A stretch of DNA of 64,000 nt from Nitrobacteraceae bacterium AZCC 2146 (lineage in GTDB: Bacteria > Pseudomonadota > Alphaproteobacteria > Rhizobiales > Xanthobacteraceae): positions 6,064,001-6,128,000 of the forward strand of contig JBAGRP010000001.1 in assembly GCA_036924855.1 (NCBI GenBank), in the 5' to 3' direction. Numbering within the stretch: the first letter of the stretch is position 1; each line of letters begins with the position of its first letter. Positions 1 through 8,318 of the stretch are shown here, one piece after another. Below the pieces are notes generated by a model that was not told where the DNA came from, searched no databases, and saw only the letters and a list, made by a program, of their open reading frames with translations. Made by a program: the position numbers and the translations under genes.

Positions 1-848
1 CCATACCCGGCACCGATCAGCGCATCGACGGCCTGCGACAAGTCCGCGTCCGGCATCACGACCATGTGGTTCTTTGCGCCGCCCAGGGCCTGTACCCGCT
101 TTCCAAATTGCGAACCCTGCTGATGGACATAATGGGCGATGGGCGTTGAGCCGACGAAGCTGACGGCCTGAACGTCCGGATGCTGAAGCAGCGCATCGAC
201 AGCTGTCTTGTCGCCCTGCACGACATTGAAGACGCCTTTGGGCAGTCCGGCCTCTGTCAGCAGTTCGGCCATCAGCAGGGACGGGGAGGGGTCGCGCTCG
301 CTCGGCTTCAGAATGAAGCAGTTACCGGCGGCGATCGCGACCGGGAACATCCAGCAGGGGACCATCACAGGAAAGTTGAACGGCGTGACGCCGGCCACGA
401 CGCCGAGCGGCTGGCGCATGGTCCAGTTGTCGAGGCCGGTGCTCACCTGATCGGTAAAATCGCCCTTGAGGAGTTGCGGGATCCCGCATGCGAATTCAAT
501 GATGTCGATGCCGCGTGCGACTTCGCCTTGCGCGTCGCTGAACACCTTGCCGTGCTCCGCCGTAATCATCGCGGCGAATGTGTCGGTGTGCTCGTTCATC
601 AGCTGCAGAAACTTGTTCATGACGCGGGCGCGCCGGATTGGCGGTGTATCAGCCCATGCGGGGAATGCGCGCTTGGCGCTTTTGACCGCGGCATCGACGT
701 CATTGACCGACCCAAGTGCGACGTGGCGCGCCACCCTGCCCAGAGCCGGGTTGAAGACCGGCTGGCGAACGGTGCCGGAGCTCGGCACCCGTTTTCCATC
801 GATGAAATGCGTGACGTCGTCGCTGGCGGTGAATGGCTGAACGGTCAT
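1..848 (-). CDS. mmsA: CoA-acylating methylmalonate-semialdehyde dehydrogenase, N-terminal part (cut by window edge)
   Basis: Oxidises (methyl)malonate semialdehyde to propionyl- or acetyl-CoA in valine, inositol or beta-alanine breakdown; cytoplasmic. About 282 N-terminal residues are visible. They read through THFIDGKRV, the Rossmann-fold segment [26 protein letters not shown] and [10 protein letters not shown], and end in [17 protein letters not shown], all characteristic of the MmsA branch of the aldehyde dehydrogenase superfamily. The catalytic Cys lies outside the window. An AGGAG sits 6 nt before the ATG at 848; a second ATG two codons upstream lies directly against it and is less likely. 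It diverges from the LysR gene at 954, which is the obvious candidate regulator. Confidence 0.93.
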   Translation of the reverse strand, partial: MTVQPFTASDDVTHFIDGKRVPSSGTVRQPVFNPALGRVARHVALGSVNDVDAAVKSAKRAFPAWADTPPIRRARVMNKFLQLMNEHTDTFAAMITAEHGKVFSDAQGEVARGIDIIEFACGIPQLLKGDFTDQVSTGLDNWTMRQPLGVVAGVTPFNFPVMVPCWMFPVAIAAGNCFILKPSERDPSPSLLMAELLTEAGLPKGVFNVVQGDKTAVDALLQHPDVQAVSFVGSTPIAHYVHQQGSQFGKRVQALGGAKNHMVVMPDADLSQAVDALIGAGY

Positions 849-884
849 GTTCATCTCCTGAGGCTGGCCGGGATGTCCTCAGTA

Positions 885-945
885 ACGGTTTCGACCGTCC
901 CGCTATATGCCAATTTGTTGGACTTACTGTTCAAAATATCGAACA
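885..945. promoter_or_regulatory. Two dyads in the mmsA-LysR divergent promoter region
   Basis: Two inverted repeats lie between the divergent starts. One is ACGGT-TTCG-ACCGT at 885-898. The other is TGTTC-N8-GAACA at 928-945, ending 8 nt before the LysR ATG. The second has the T-N-A dyad form of LysR boxes and is placed for autorepression plus control of mmsA. Assignment is from position and symmetry only. Confidence 0.4.
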
Positions 946-953
946 ATAAAACC

Positions 954-1883
954 ATGAAAACGAAGAAGGTTGATGACCTCTGGTCGCATGTGCATTGGCT
1001 TGGCGTGCTTTCCGATATGGGAAGCTTCACCGCGGCTGCCGAGCGGCTCGGCGTAAGCAAGGCCGCGATGAGTCACCGTGTCAGCGAGCTGGAACAGGCC
1101 GCTGGCGTCCCGCTCGTACGGCGGACGACGCGAAGCATGCGCCTGACCGAAGCCGGCCAGCGTCTGGTGGATACCACGCGCTCGTCCTTCGCGGAGATCG
1201 AACGGAATTTCGCGTCGGTGAGGGATCTTGCTGGTGTGCCGCAAGGGCTGCTGCGCATCACCGCTCCGGTCGCATTGGGCCGGCAGCAGATCGTACCGCT
1301 GATCCCGGATTTCTTGCGCTTGTACCCTGGCATTCGCATCGAACTCGAACTGTCCGACCACTTAAGCTCGTTGGCGAGGGAGGGGTTCGACCTCGCGGTG
1401 CGGCACGTCGCCAGCGTTCCGGATACGCACGTTGCCTGGCGGCTGTGTCCGACAGATTCCCTGCTGGTGGCCAGTCGTAGCTATCTTCGCCGACGCGGGA
1501 CACCCACCGCGCCGGGTGATCTCGGCAGCCACGACTGTCTGCACTATTTGCGCGGCAGTGTCGTGCCGACGTGGACGCTTGCGCCAAAAAAAGGCAAGGG
1601 CGACCGCGTAACCCTGCAGATAGCGGGCAGCTTTGCGGCCAACAACAGCGAAGCGCTGCGCGAAGCCGCGCTGGGAGGACTCGGCATCGCTTTGGTGCCG
1701 GATTTCAGCGCGCAGAGCGACATCCGCACTGGCAAGCTGCAGATTGTGCTGCCGGAGTGGCGCGTGGCAGGCGCGTTCGGCGACCAGTTGTTTGCGATCC
1801 GGCCCTATGCGCCCCACGTGCCGCGCACCGTGCAGATGTTCGTCACGTTCCTGCGCAAAAGTCTCAGCAAAGGATTTCAGTGA
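954..1883 (+). CDS. LysR family transcriptional regulator
   Basis: Cytoplasmic DNA-binding regulator of 309 aa, the normal family length. An N-terminal winged HTH (about residues 10-70, with GSFTAAAERLGVSKAAMSHR and VSELEQAAGVPLVRRTTR) precedes a substrate-binding domain (about 95-300). The HTH and domain pattern resemble the CrgA/DsdC-like branch of LysR proteins. The open frame runs far upstream, but the ATG at 954 is where LysR homology begins and it follows an AT-rich promoter with a dyad. It diverges from mmsA, so it probably responds to a valine- or malonate-pathway intermediate; the effector is unknown. Confidence 0.9.
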   Translation: MKTKKVDDLWSHVHWLGVLSDMGSFTAAAERLGVSKAAMSHRVSELEQAAGVPLVRRTTRSMRLTEAGQRLVDTTRSSFAEIERNFASVRDLAGVPQGLLRITAPVALGRQQIVPLIPDFLRLYPGIRIELELSDHLSSLAREGFDLAVRHVASVPDTHVAWRLCPTDSLLVASRSYLRRRGTPTAPGDLGSHDCLHYLRGSVVPTWTLAPKKGKGDRVTLQIAGSFAANNSEALREAALGGLGIALVPDFSAQSDIRTGKLQIVLPEWRVAGAFGDQLFAIRPYAPHVPRTVQMFVTFLRKSLSKGFQ

Positions 1884-2715
1884 AGGACGGTCTGCGCGCC
1901 TGAAAGCGTCGGCGCGTCAGGCTGCGCGTGTTTTCGTGCCTTCGAACAGAAAATTGCCGACCGCTTCCAGAAAGGCCCTCAGGGGCCTGCAATTGAGGAA
2001 CGTGAGCGCAGCCCTTCAGGACGGTCAAGCGTGAGTTGGACAAGCTCGCGTTCAGCTCTTCCGACATTGGCGGCGGGGTGGCTTCGTCTTGATCGCCGAC
2101 CAGAACCAGCACGGGCACCGTGACCTTCGACAGTTCGGGGCGTAGATCGAGCTGCGCCAGCGACATGCAGGCCGCGTGAAAAACATCGACGTCAGTACGG
2201 AGAAAGGCGGCCTGGCGTTCGCGCATCAGGTCCGGGTGCGCGTCCTGGAATTCAGGCGCAAAGAGCCGTCGCATGGCGACCGGCGTGATCGCTTCGAGGC
2301 CCTTGGCGCGCGCAGCGGATGCCATGCCGCGAAAGGCATCGCGGCCCGGCTCCGAAAACGCAGCGCCGCAGTCCGCCAGAATCAACCGCTTGGCGATGCC
2401 GGGATGGCGGATCGCCATCTGTAGCGCGATGAAACCGCCATATCCGTTCCCGAGAACGATGACGTCCTGTCCGGCAGCCGCCTCGCTTACGAGCATAGCC
2501 ATGCGGTCAGCGACCCCGGCAAGGCCTCCTTCGACGGCGCGTGACGATCCGAAACCGGGCAATTCGGGAACAATGACGCGGAAGCTTGCAGCGAGGTTGG
2601 GGACGATGCGGTCGAAGCTTGTGCGGTCGGACAGCAGCGAATGGAAGAGAACCAGCGGCGGTCCCTCGCCGAGTATTTCGGCGTTGACGGTGCCGTCGGC
2701 AAAAATCTGGTTCAT
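1864..2715 (-). CDS. Alpha/beta hydrolase, probably frameshifted near its 3' end
   Basis: Alpha/beta-fold hydrolase, cytoplasmic. Visible family features are the oxyanion segment PPLVLFHSLLSD, the nucleophile-elbow region VIVLGNGYGGFIALQMA (here GNGYG, where the usual centre is Ser), VLVLVGDQDEATPP for the acid strand, and the distal His in CAHVPQ. As read, the last 40 or so residues are Arg/Ser-rich and unlike the family, and the frame runs into the LysR gene. Removing one C from CCC at 1976-1978 restores a normal tail (AFLEAVGNFLFEGTKTRAA) ending at 1917, giving about 265 aa. The ATG at 2715 follows GAGGA. Asn in place of the Ser nucleophile is notable. It may serve the neighbouring GntR-ALDH-MFS unit. 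Confidence 0.8.
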   Translation of the reverse strand: MNQIFADGTVNAEILGEGPPLVLFHSLLSDRTSFDRIVPNLAASFRVIVPELPGFGSSRAVEGGLAGVADRMAMLVSEAAAGQDVIVLGNGYGGFIALQMAIRHPGIAKRLILADCGAAFSEPGRDAFRGMASAARAKGLEAITPVAMRRLFAPEFQDAHPDLMRERQAAFLRTDVDVFHAACMSLAQLDLRPELSKVTVPVLVLVGDQDEATPPPMSEELNASLSNSRLTVLKGCAHVPQLQAPEGLSGSGRQFSVRRHENTRSLTRRRFQARRPSFTEILC

Positions 2716-2841
2716 CGAATCCTCGTTCGTTTCGGGCGCACAATCCAGTGATACGGAGATTTCTACCGAGTTCAAGCTTTTTTCGGATTGACCTGATATT
2801 TCACGTGTGCAAGAAATTGCTAGGAAATTCGAGGCTGATCC

Positions 2842-3477
2842 ATGCTTTTGCGCGATAATGTCTATGATTCACTGCGGGATGATATCCTGACATGTCGGTT
2901 GGCGCCGGGAGATGATATGCGGGAGCAAGAACTCGCCGAGCGTTATGCGGTCAGCCGTCAACCGGTTCGCGAAGCTTTGCTGCGGCTGGAGCGCGAGCAT
3001 CTGGTGACGGTTCAGCCGCGGCAGGGATACCGGGTCAATCCGATTTCGCTGGGGGACGCGCGCGACCTGCTGCGCTTTCGTCTTGCGCTAGAGCCGGCCT
3101 GCGTGGCCGAGGCGATCGAGCATGCTTCAGCTGAGGTTCTGTTGGCGCTCAACGAGTTCCGGTCGTTCTCCGGCAACCGCGAAGAGTTCATCGCCTACAA
3201 TCGCGCCTTCCATTCGGCGCTGGCCCATGCTTCCGGAAATCGGCGCATGGCCGTCGCCGCCTGCGATCTGATCGAGCAGGCCGATCGTCTGGTTCGCGTC
3301 AGCCTTGCGAACGTCAAGGGCCACGATCCCGCACAGCTCGTTGCCGAACATGCCGACCTGATCGATGCGATGCAGCGCCGCGACGGGCGCGGCGCCGGCC
3401 GGATCATCCGGGCTCACATCCAAAAAACCGAAAAGCGCGTCCTGCCTGCCTTGGCCAGGAACGCGGTCATTATCTAA
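2842..3477 (+). CDS. GntR family regulator, FCD (FadR/VanR) subfamily
   Basis: Cytoplasmic repressor or activator of 211 aa. The N-terminal winged helix (about residues 5-70: YDSLRDDILTCRLAPGD, RYAVSRQPVREALLRLE, GYRVNPIS) is followed by the all-helical FCD ligand domain, whose metal- or acid-binding positions are suggested by YNRAFHSALAHASGN and EHADLIDAMQRRD. FCD regulators commonly sense organic acids or aromatic intermediates. GAGG lies 8 nt before the ATG, and a short dyad GCAA-N4-TTGC at 2809-2820 sits in the promoter. It ends 11 nt before the aldehyde dehydrogenase gene, so it is probably co-transcribed with and controls that enzyme and the MFS permease. Confidence 0.93.
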   Translation: MLLRDNVYDSLRDDILTCRLAPGDDMREQELAERYAVSRQPVREALLRLEREHLVTVQPRQGYRVNPISLGDARDLLRFRLALEPACVAEAIEHASAEVLLALNEFRSFSGNREEFIAYNRAFHSALAHASGNRRMAVAACDLIEQADRLVRVSLANVKGHDPAQLVAEHADLIDAMQRRDGRGAGRIIRAHIQKTEKRVLPALARNAVII

Positions 3478-3488
3478 GGGAGGCCAGT

Positions 3489-5018
3489 ATGAACAGTCCC
3501 GCAACCCCCGCGGTTTCAGACGTTGAAACGCATGGTAATTTCGTCGATGGACGGCAGATCGAGGCTGGCGACGGAACGTTGCTCGACGTGCGCAATCCGG
3601 CAACCGGCGAGATCATCGCGCGGATCCCCAATTCGACTGCCGCAGACATTGATCGTGCGATGAAGAGCGCCCGCGCGGCGTTCGAGGGGCGTGAATGGGG
3701 CGGCATGGATATCCGCAGCCGTGCCCGCCTGGTGAACCGGCTGGCCGACGCGTTCCAGGCCAATCTCGATACGCTCTATCGCCTCGAGACATTGAACAAC
3801 GGTCGCCCCCTGAACGAGACCCGCGCCCAGCTCGGCAGGTTGCCGGATTTCTTCCGCTACTTTGCGGGTCTGGCGCTGGCACGCCGTGACTCCGTGATCC
3901 CGGTCGAAGGCGACTATCTGAACTACACCTTGCGCACGCCGATCGGCGTCGTCGCCAACTGCACGCCGTTCAATCATCCGCTGATGATCATGTGCAAGTC
4001 GCTCGCCGCCGTGCTGGCATCGGGCTGCACCACAGTCGTCAAGCCGTCGGAATATACCCCGCTGACCACGCTGAAGCTGGCGCAGATCTTCACCGAGGCC
4101 GGCCTGCCGCCCGGGGTGTTCAACGTCGTTCTCGGCCTCGGCCAGAGCGCCGGCAAGATGCTGGCCGAGCATCCCGATATCAACAAGCTGGTGCTGACCG
4201 GCGGCACCGAAGCCGGCCGCATCGCCGGCGGCGCTGCCGCAAAGGTGTTTGCGCATCAGACCATGGAGCTCGGCGGCAAGACGCCCGTGATGGTTTTCGA
4301 CGATTTCGACATCGATCAGGCCGTCAACTATGCCGCTTTCGGCGCCTTCATTGGCGCTGGACAAACCTGCGTCTGCGCCTCGCGGCACATCGTGCAGGCT
4401 ACGATCTACGACGAATTCGTCGAGAAGCTGAAGCGCAAGACCGAGTCCATCCGGATCGGTGATCCGTTCGATCCAGCGACCCAGCTTGGCCCGGTGATTT
4501 CGGCCAAACAGCGCGATCGCGTGCTGACCTATTCCCGATTTGGCCACGAGGATGGTGCGCGGCTCGTCACCGGCGGCGTCGCGGCCGATGTGCCCGGTCA
4601 TGAGGGTGGCTATTTCGTCAAGCCGACCGTGTTTGCGGATGTCCGCTCCGACATGCGGATCTTCCAGGAGGAAGTGTTTGGGCCGTTCACATCGGTGACG
4701 CCGTTCAAGGACGAGGCGGACGCCCTGCGGCTGGCCAACGACTCGCCGTTCGGCCTTGCCGCCGCGATCCGCACCTGCGACGTGGGACGCGCACACCGCG
4801 TGGCATCACGTGTCAGGGCTGGCATCGTCTGGGTCAACGACCATCACCGTCTCGATCCGGCATCGCCGTGGGGCGGCGTTGATGACAGCGGCATCGGCAG
4901 CGAATTCGGCACAGAAAGTTTCGACGATCACTTCAATACCAAGAGCGTGATGGTCGCGACCGCCGAAAAGGATTTTGACTGGTATCGGGACACGGCCGGT
5001 CAAAAACGATTGAACTAA
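3489..5018 (+). CDS. NAD(P)-dependent aldehyde dehydrogenase
   Basis: Oxidises an aldehyde to the carboxylate in the cytoplasm; 509 aa. It shows the NAD-binding segments TPFNHPLMI and VVKPSEYTPL, LVLTGGTEAGR, the general base E260 in MELGGKTP, and catalytic C294 in GQTCVCAS. The C-terminal FQEEVFGPF and IVWVNDHHRLDP blocks are also in place. Lying between a GntR regulator and an MFS carboxylate/aromatic transporter, it probably acts on a semialdehyde from an imported aromatic or hydroxy acid. Substrate cannot be set from sequence; hydroxymuconic- or betaine-type aldehydes are possible. AGGGAGG precedes the ATG. Confidence 0.93.
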   Translation: MNSPATPAVSDVETHGNFVDGRQIEAGDGTLLDVRNPATGEIIARIPNSTAADIDRAMKSARAAFEGREWGGMDIRSRARLVNRLADAFQANLDTLYRLETLNNGRPLNETRAQLGRLPDFFRYFAGLALARRDSVIPVEGDYLNYTLRTPIGVVANCTPFNHPLMIMCKSLAAVLASGCTTVVKPSEYTPLTTLKLAQIFTEAGLPPGVFNVVLGLGQSAGKMLAEHPDINKLVLTGGTEAGRIAGGAAAKVFAHQTMELGGKTPVMVFDDFDIDQAVNYAAFGAFIGAGQTCVCASRHIVQATIYDEFVEKLKRKTESIRIGDPFDPATQLGPVISAKQRDRVLTYSRFGHEDGARLVTGGVAADVPGHEGGYFVKPTVFADVRSDMRIFQEEVFGPFTSVTPFKDEADALRLANDSPFGLAAAIRTCDVGRAHRVASRVRAGIVWVNDHHRLDPASPWGGVDDSGIGSEFGTESFDDHFNTKSVMVATAEKDFDWYRDTAGQKRLN

Positions 5019-5098
5019 ACGCGAAGGCGGGCGGCTGCCAAAGGTCCATAGAGACGCAGCCGCACGAGCAATGACGACCAACAAAGGGGAGAACGCTT

Positions 5099-6466
5099 AT
5101 GCCAACTTCAGTAAACGCCGGAGGCCGCCTCGATCGGCTTCCGATCGGGCCATTTCACTACCGGATCATGCTGCTGATCGGCATTGGAATGTTTTTCGAC
5201 GGCTTTGATATCTACCTCGCTGGCACGGTGCTGGGCGTGACCTTGAAGACCGGATTCTCCACCCTCGGACAAAATGCGATCTTCATCTCGGCAACCTTCG
5301 TCGGCATGATGGTGGGCTCGTTCGGGACCGGCTTTCTCGGCGACCGCTTCGGCCGCCGCTTCACCTATCAGTTCAATCTGCTGCTGTTCGGCATTTCGTC
5401 GTTGGCGGCGGCGTTCGCACCCAACATGACCATTCTCATCGCCTGCCGCTTCGTGATGGGCATTGGCCTGGGCGCCGAGAATGTGGTGGGCTATTCCACC
5501 ATGACCGAATTCGTGCCGGCAAAATCGCGCGGCAAGTGGCTCGGCATGATGGCGGTATGCGTGGTCACCGGCCTTCCGGCCGCACTGCTGGTGGCGTCAT
5601 TCGTGGTCCCGATATTCGGCTGGCGCGCGATGTTCGTCATCGGTGGCGTCGGCGGACTGGTCGTCTGGTATCTGCGCAAGAATTTGCCGGAATCGCCGCG
5701 CTGGTTGGAAGCTGTCGGTCGCAAGGAAGAAGCTGAAGCGCTGATGCAAAGCATCGAGCGCGAAGCTGCACAGGGCCAGACATTGCCGGCGCCAGCGATT
5801 GCGCCCACCGTTGCTCCGTCCGGCGATCTTGCAACGCTGTTCACACAACCGTTGCTCTCGCGGATGATTGTTGGTTCGGTCTGCCTGATTACCATCAACA
5901 CGCTGTTGTACGGTTTCGTGACCTGGCTGCCGGTATTCTTCATCAAGCAGGGACTGAGCGTGGCAACGTCGTTCAGCTATGCGCTGCTGATGGCATTGGG
6001 CGCTCCAGTCGGCTCGGCCATCGGCGCCGTGACGGCGGATCGCTGGGGCCGCAAGCCGACCATCGTCGGTTCGTCGCTGACCGCCGTAGTTCTCGGGATC
6101 ATCTATCCGATGATCTCGGATCCGATCATGCTGCCGGCCGTTGGCTTCTTGTTGACGATCCCGATCTATATTCTGGTGGCGCTCCTGTTCGGCGTTTACA
6201 TTCCCGAACTGTTTCCGACCGAAGTACGGCTGCGTGCTTCAGGCATCGTCAACACTTTGGGGCGCGGCGCGACGATCGTAACGCCGTTCCTTGTCGTCAT
6301 TTTGTTCGAGGCCCGCGGCGTTGCCGGTGTGATGGCCCTGATGATCGGGCTTCTCGTTGTTCAGATTATCACCGTCGCAGCGCTGGGAATTGAAACACGC
6401 CACCGTCGGCTTGAAGAGCTGAAGGGCGAAGAAGCGGCGCTAGCGGCGCTAAAGCAGGTATCGTGA
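5099..6466 (+). CDS. MFS transporter, metabolite/aromatic acid:H+ symporter type
   Basis: Inner-membrane proton symporter of 455 aa with 12 predicted helices. FFDGFDIYLAG in helix 1, motif A GFLGDRFGRRFTYQ after helix 2, the helix-4 signature RFVMGIGLGAEN, PESPRWL before the central loop (about residues 195-255), and the repeated motif TADRWGRKPT in the second half place it with the sugar-porter and metabolite:H+ symporter families that carry aromatic and dicarboxylic acids. It follows the aldehyde dehydrogenase by 80 nt behind AAAGGGGAGAAC. The transcript probably ends at the hairpin at 6497-6532. Its substrate is presumably the precursor of the aldehyde oxidised by its neighbour. Confidence 0.9.
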   Translation: MPTSVNAGGRLDRLPIGPFHYRIMLLIGIGMFFDGFDIYLAGTVLGVTLKTGFSTLGQNAIFISATFVGMMVGSFGTGFLGDRFGRRFTYQFNLLLFGISSLAAAFAPNMTILIACRFVMGIGLGAENVVGYSTMTEFVPAKSRGKWLGMMAVCVVTGLPAALLVASFVVPIFGWRAMFVIGGVGGLVVWYLRKNLPESPRWLEAVGRKEEAEALMQSIEREAAQGQTLPAPAIAPTVAPSGDLATLFTQPLLSRMIVGSVCLITINTLLYGFVTWLPVFFIKQGLSVATSFSYALLMALGAPVGSAIGAVTADRWGRKPTIVGSSLTAVVLGIIYPMISDPIMLPAVGFLLTIPIYILVALLFGVYIPELFPTEVRLRASGIVNTLGRGATIVTPFLVVILFEARGVAGVMALMIGLLVVQIITVAALGIETRHRRLEELKGEEAALAALKQVS

Positions 6467-6496
6467 AATAAAGCTAGCAAGTGTTACCTTCGATTG

Positions 6497-6532
6497 CTCT
6501 GGATGGGCGGCCTCGACGTTGCCCATCCAGAG
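6497..6532. terminator. Bidirectional hairpin terminator between MFS and SDR genes
   Basis: A perfect 12-bp stem, CTCTGGATGGGC paired with GCCCATCCAGAG, has a 12-nt loop and lies between two convergent genes. No long T-tract follows on either strand, so termination strength is uncertain, but position and perfect pairing fit a shared terminator. Confidence 0.75.
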
Positions 6533-6581
6533 CCCGTTTGTGGCGGAAGCCGTGGTCATCGATCACGGCACCGGAGGCGCC

Positions 6582-7364
6582 TCACATCACGAGATGCGCG
6601 CCCGCATCCATCCTGACGATTTCGCCGGTCATATTGCTCGATTGCGGCGTTGCCAGAAAACAAACGACGCCTGCAATGTCTTCCGCGGTCGATGCGACTT
6701 TCAGCGCGACCTTTGCGATCGTCGCATCGCGCACTTTGGCCGCCGCCTCGGCACCTCGGCCCTTCGTGAACCATGGCGTGTCGATGTATCCCGGGCAGAC
6801 GGTGTTGACCCGTATCAGTGGCGCAAGGGCGCGGGCGAGGGACTTCGTCATCGTGTTGAGGGCGCCCTTGCTGGCCGCATAGGCGACCGACGAACCGCCG
6901 CCATGAAACGCCGAAGCAGAAGACGTATTGACCACCGCCGATGCGCGCCCGGATGCTTTCGCACCGGCCTCCAGCATGACTCTTGCCGCGCGAACCATCT
7001 GGTATGGTCCGATCGTGTTCACCGCAAAAATGTGCTGAAAATCCTCGAAAGACAGCCCGTCCATATCCCCATGGGCTACATGTTTGGTGGTGCCGGCGTT
7101 GTTGATCAGCGCGTCGAGCTGGCCCCACGGCGCGGCGGCGGCGACAATCCGCTTGCAATCCTCGTCGCGGGACACGTCACCCTGAACCACGACGACCTCG
7201 GCACCCGCGGCCCGGCACAGGTCGGCGGTCTGCTCGGCTTCTTTGTGGCTGGACGAATAGTTCACGACAATGCGCGCGCCGCCTTTGGCGAGACTGGCGG
7301 CCGTCGCCGCGCCGAGACCCGACGCCGACCCCGTGATGATCACACACATACCGTCTTTAGACAT
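6582..7364 (-). CDS. SDR family NAD(P)-dependent oxidoreductase
   Basis: Classical short-chain dehydrogenase/reductase of 260 aa, cytoplasmic. The nucleotide-binding motif TGSASGLGAAT is at residues 12-22, with LINNAG mid-protein. The catalytic Ser in NTSSASAF and YAASK (Tyr-x3-Lys) are present, and the C-terminal GEIVRMDAGAHLVM is of FabG type. It is the last gene of a leftward run (amidohydrolase, FAH-family hydrolase, deacetylase-like protein, SDR) with gaps of about 50-80 nt. It probably oxidises a hydroxy acid or alcohol intermediate of that pathway. Confidence 0.92.
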   Translation of the reverse strand: MSKDGMCVIITGSASGLGAATAASLAKGGARIVVNYSSSHKEAEQTADLCRAAGAEVVVVQGDVSRDEDCKRIVAAAAPWGQLDALINNAGTTKHVAHGDMDGLSFEDFQHIFAVNTIGPYQMVRAARVMLEAGAKASGRASAVVNTSSASAFHGGGSSVAYAASKGALNTMTKSLARALAPLIRVNTVCPGYIDTPWFTKGRGAEAAAKVRDATIAKVALKVASTAEDIAGVVCFLATPQSSNMTGEIVRMDAGAHLVM

Positions 7365-7415
7365 TGGGAATTCCCTCGTTTTTCATTTAGCGGATTGCGT
7401 TATGCCTGCCGGCGA

Positions 7416-8270
7416 TTACGTTCCGGCCTGGTTCAGCTTCGAGAACTGGTCTGCAAGCGTGCCGTGGTCGGTGAGCCAGGTCGTGGCCTGATGCTGCCTG
7501 GCGATGTTCAGCGACCTGGCGAATTCGATCGCGCCGAACGGTCGGCCGAACACATGGGCATGGACCGTCAGGTCGAGACAAAACGGCTTGCGAGGAATTG
7601 CCGCGCCATTTTCGAGAATGCGCTGCAAAATCCGTGTGAACGCTTCGGGCTCATTGCCGTAGCGGATGTAGAGCGGCATATCATTCACTTCCATCGTGAA
7701 TGGCACGGCCGTCAGCGGCCCGGACGGTGTCTGCATCCGATAGGGGAGGTCGGTATCGAACACGTCGCCATGCCACGCGAAACCTGCTTCGGCGAGCAAC
7801 TCGGACGTGCTCTGACTTGGCGTGCATCGCGGGCTGATCCAGCCGCGCGGCCGGGTGCCCGAAGCGGTCTGCAGCGCCGAAATGCAGCGCTGCAGATCGG
7901 CCTTTTCTTCAGCCTTGCTTTGATAGGCGGGAACGATGTTCTGTCCCCAACTATGCGCAGCGACCTCATGGCCGGTCGCAACGATCGCCTTCAACAGATC
8001 AGGATATTTCTCTGCGAGAATGCCGCTGACATAGAATACGGCTTTCACACCAGTCGCTTCCAGCGTGTCAAGCAGCCGCCATGCGCCGACCTGCGGGCCA
8101 TACGCCGCCCAGGATTGTCCTTGCAGATCGAGCACGCCGGCTTTCAGCGGATTGCCCATCGGCCCGATCCCGGGCGCGCTGTCGTCGGTCCAGCCTTCGA
8201 GCATGACGCTGACAGATAGAGCGATCTGCCGATCGTGTGGCCAGCCCGATGGTAGCTTCGATTCTTTCAT
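7416..8270 (-). CDS. Polysaccharide deacetylase (NodB-fold) family protein, PuuE-like
   Basis: A 284-aa protein of the carbohydrate esterase 4 fold. GHEVAAHSWGQN matches the metal-binding block H-(S/T)-x3-H, but the second His position does not hold His. WISPRCTPSQSTSELLAEAGF and the C-terminal HAHVFGRP fit the branch that includes PuuE-type allantoinases and cyclic amidases rather than sugar deacetylases. No signal peptide is seen, so it is probably cytoplasmic. Being in an operon with amidohydrolase, FAH hydrolase and SDR argues for hydrolysis of a small amide or lactone, not cell-wall work. The reaction is unknown. Confidence 0.85.
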   Translation of the reverse strand: MKESKLPSGWPHDRQIALSVSVMLEGWTDDSAPGIGPMGNPLKAGVLDLQGQSWAAYGPQVGAWRLLDTLEATGVKAVFYVSGILAEKYPDLLKAIVATGHEVAAHSWGQNIVPAYQSKAEEKADLQRCISALQTASGTRPRGWISPRCTPSQSTSELLAEAGFAWHGDVFDTDLPYRMQTPSGPLTAVPFTMEVNDMPLYIRYGNEPEAFTRILQRILENGAAIPRKPFCLDLTVHAHVFGRPFGAIEFARSLNIARQHQATTWLTDHGTLADQFSKLNQAGT

Positions 8271-8318
8271 GGAGATCTCTTAGAAGTTGGGAGTGCGCGA
8301 TGGCGAAACAGGAATGAA

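Noticed and set aside
180..953. Extension of the LysR gene upstream to 180
   Set aside because: This part is antisense to mmsA; LysR homology and promoter features begin at 954.
6519..8219. Plus-strand frame of over 560 codons across the SDR and deacetylase genes
   Set aside because: Antisense to two clear leftward genes and covering a terminator hairpin at its start.
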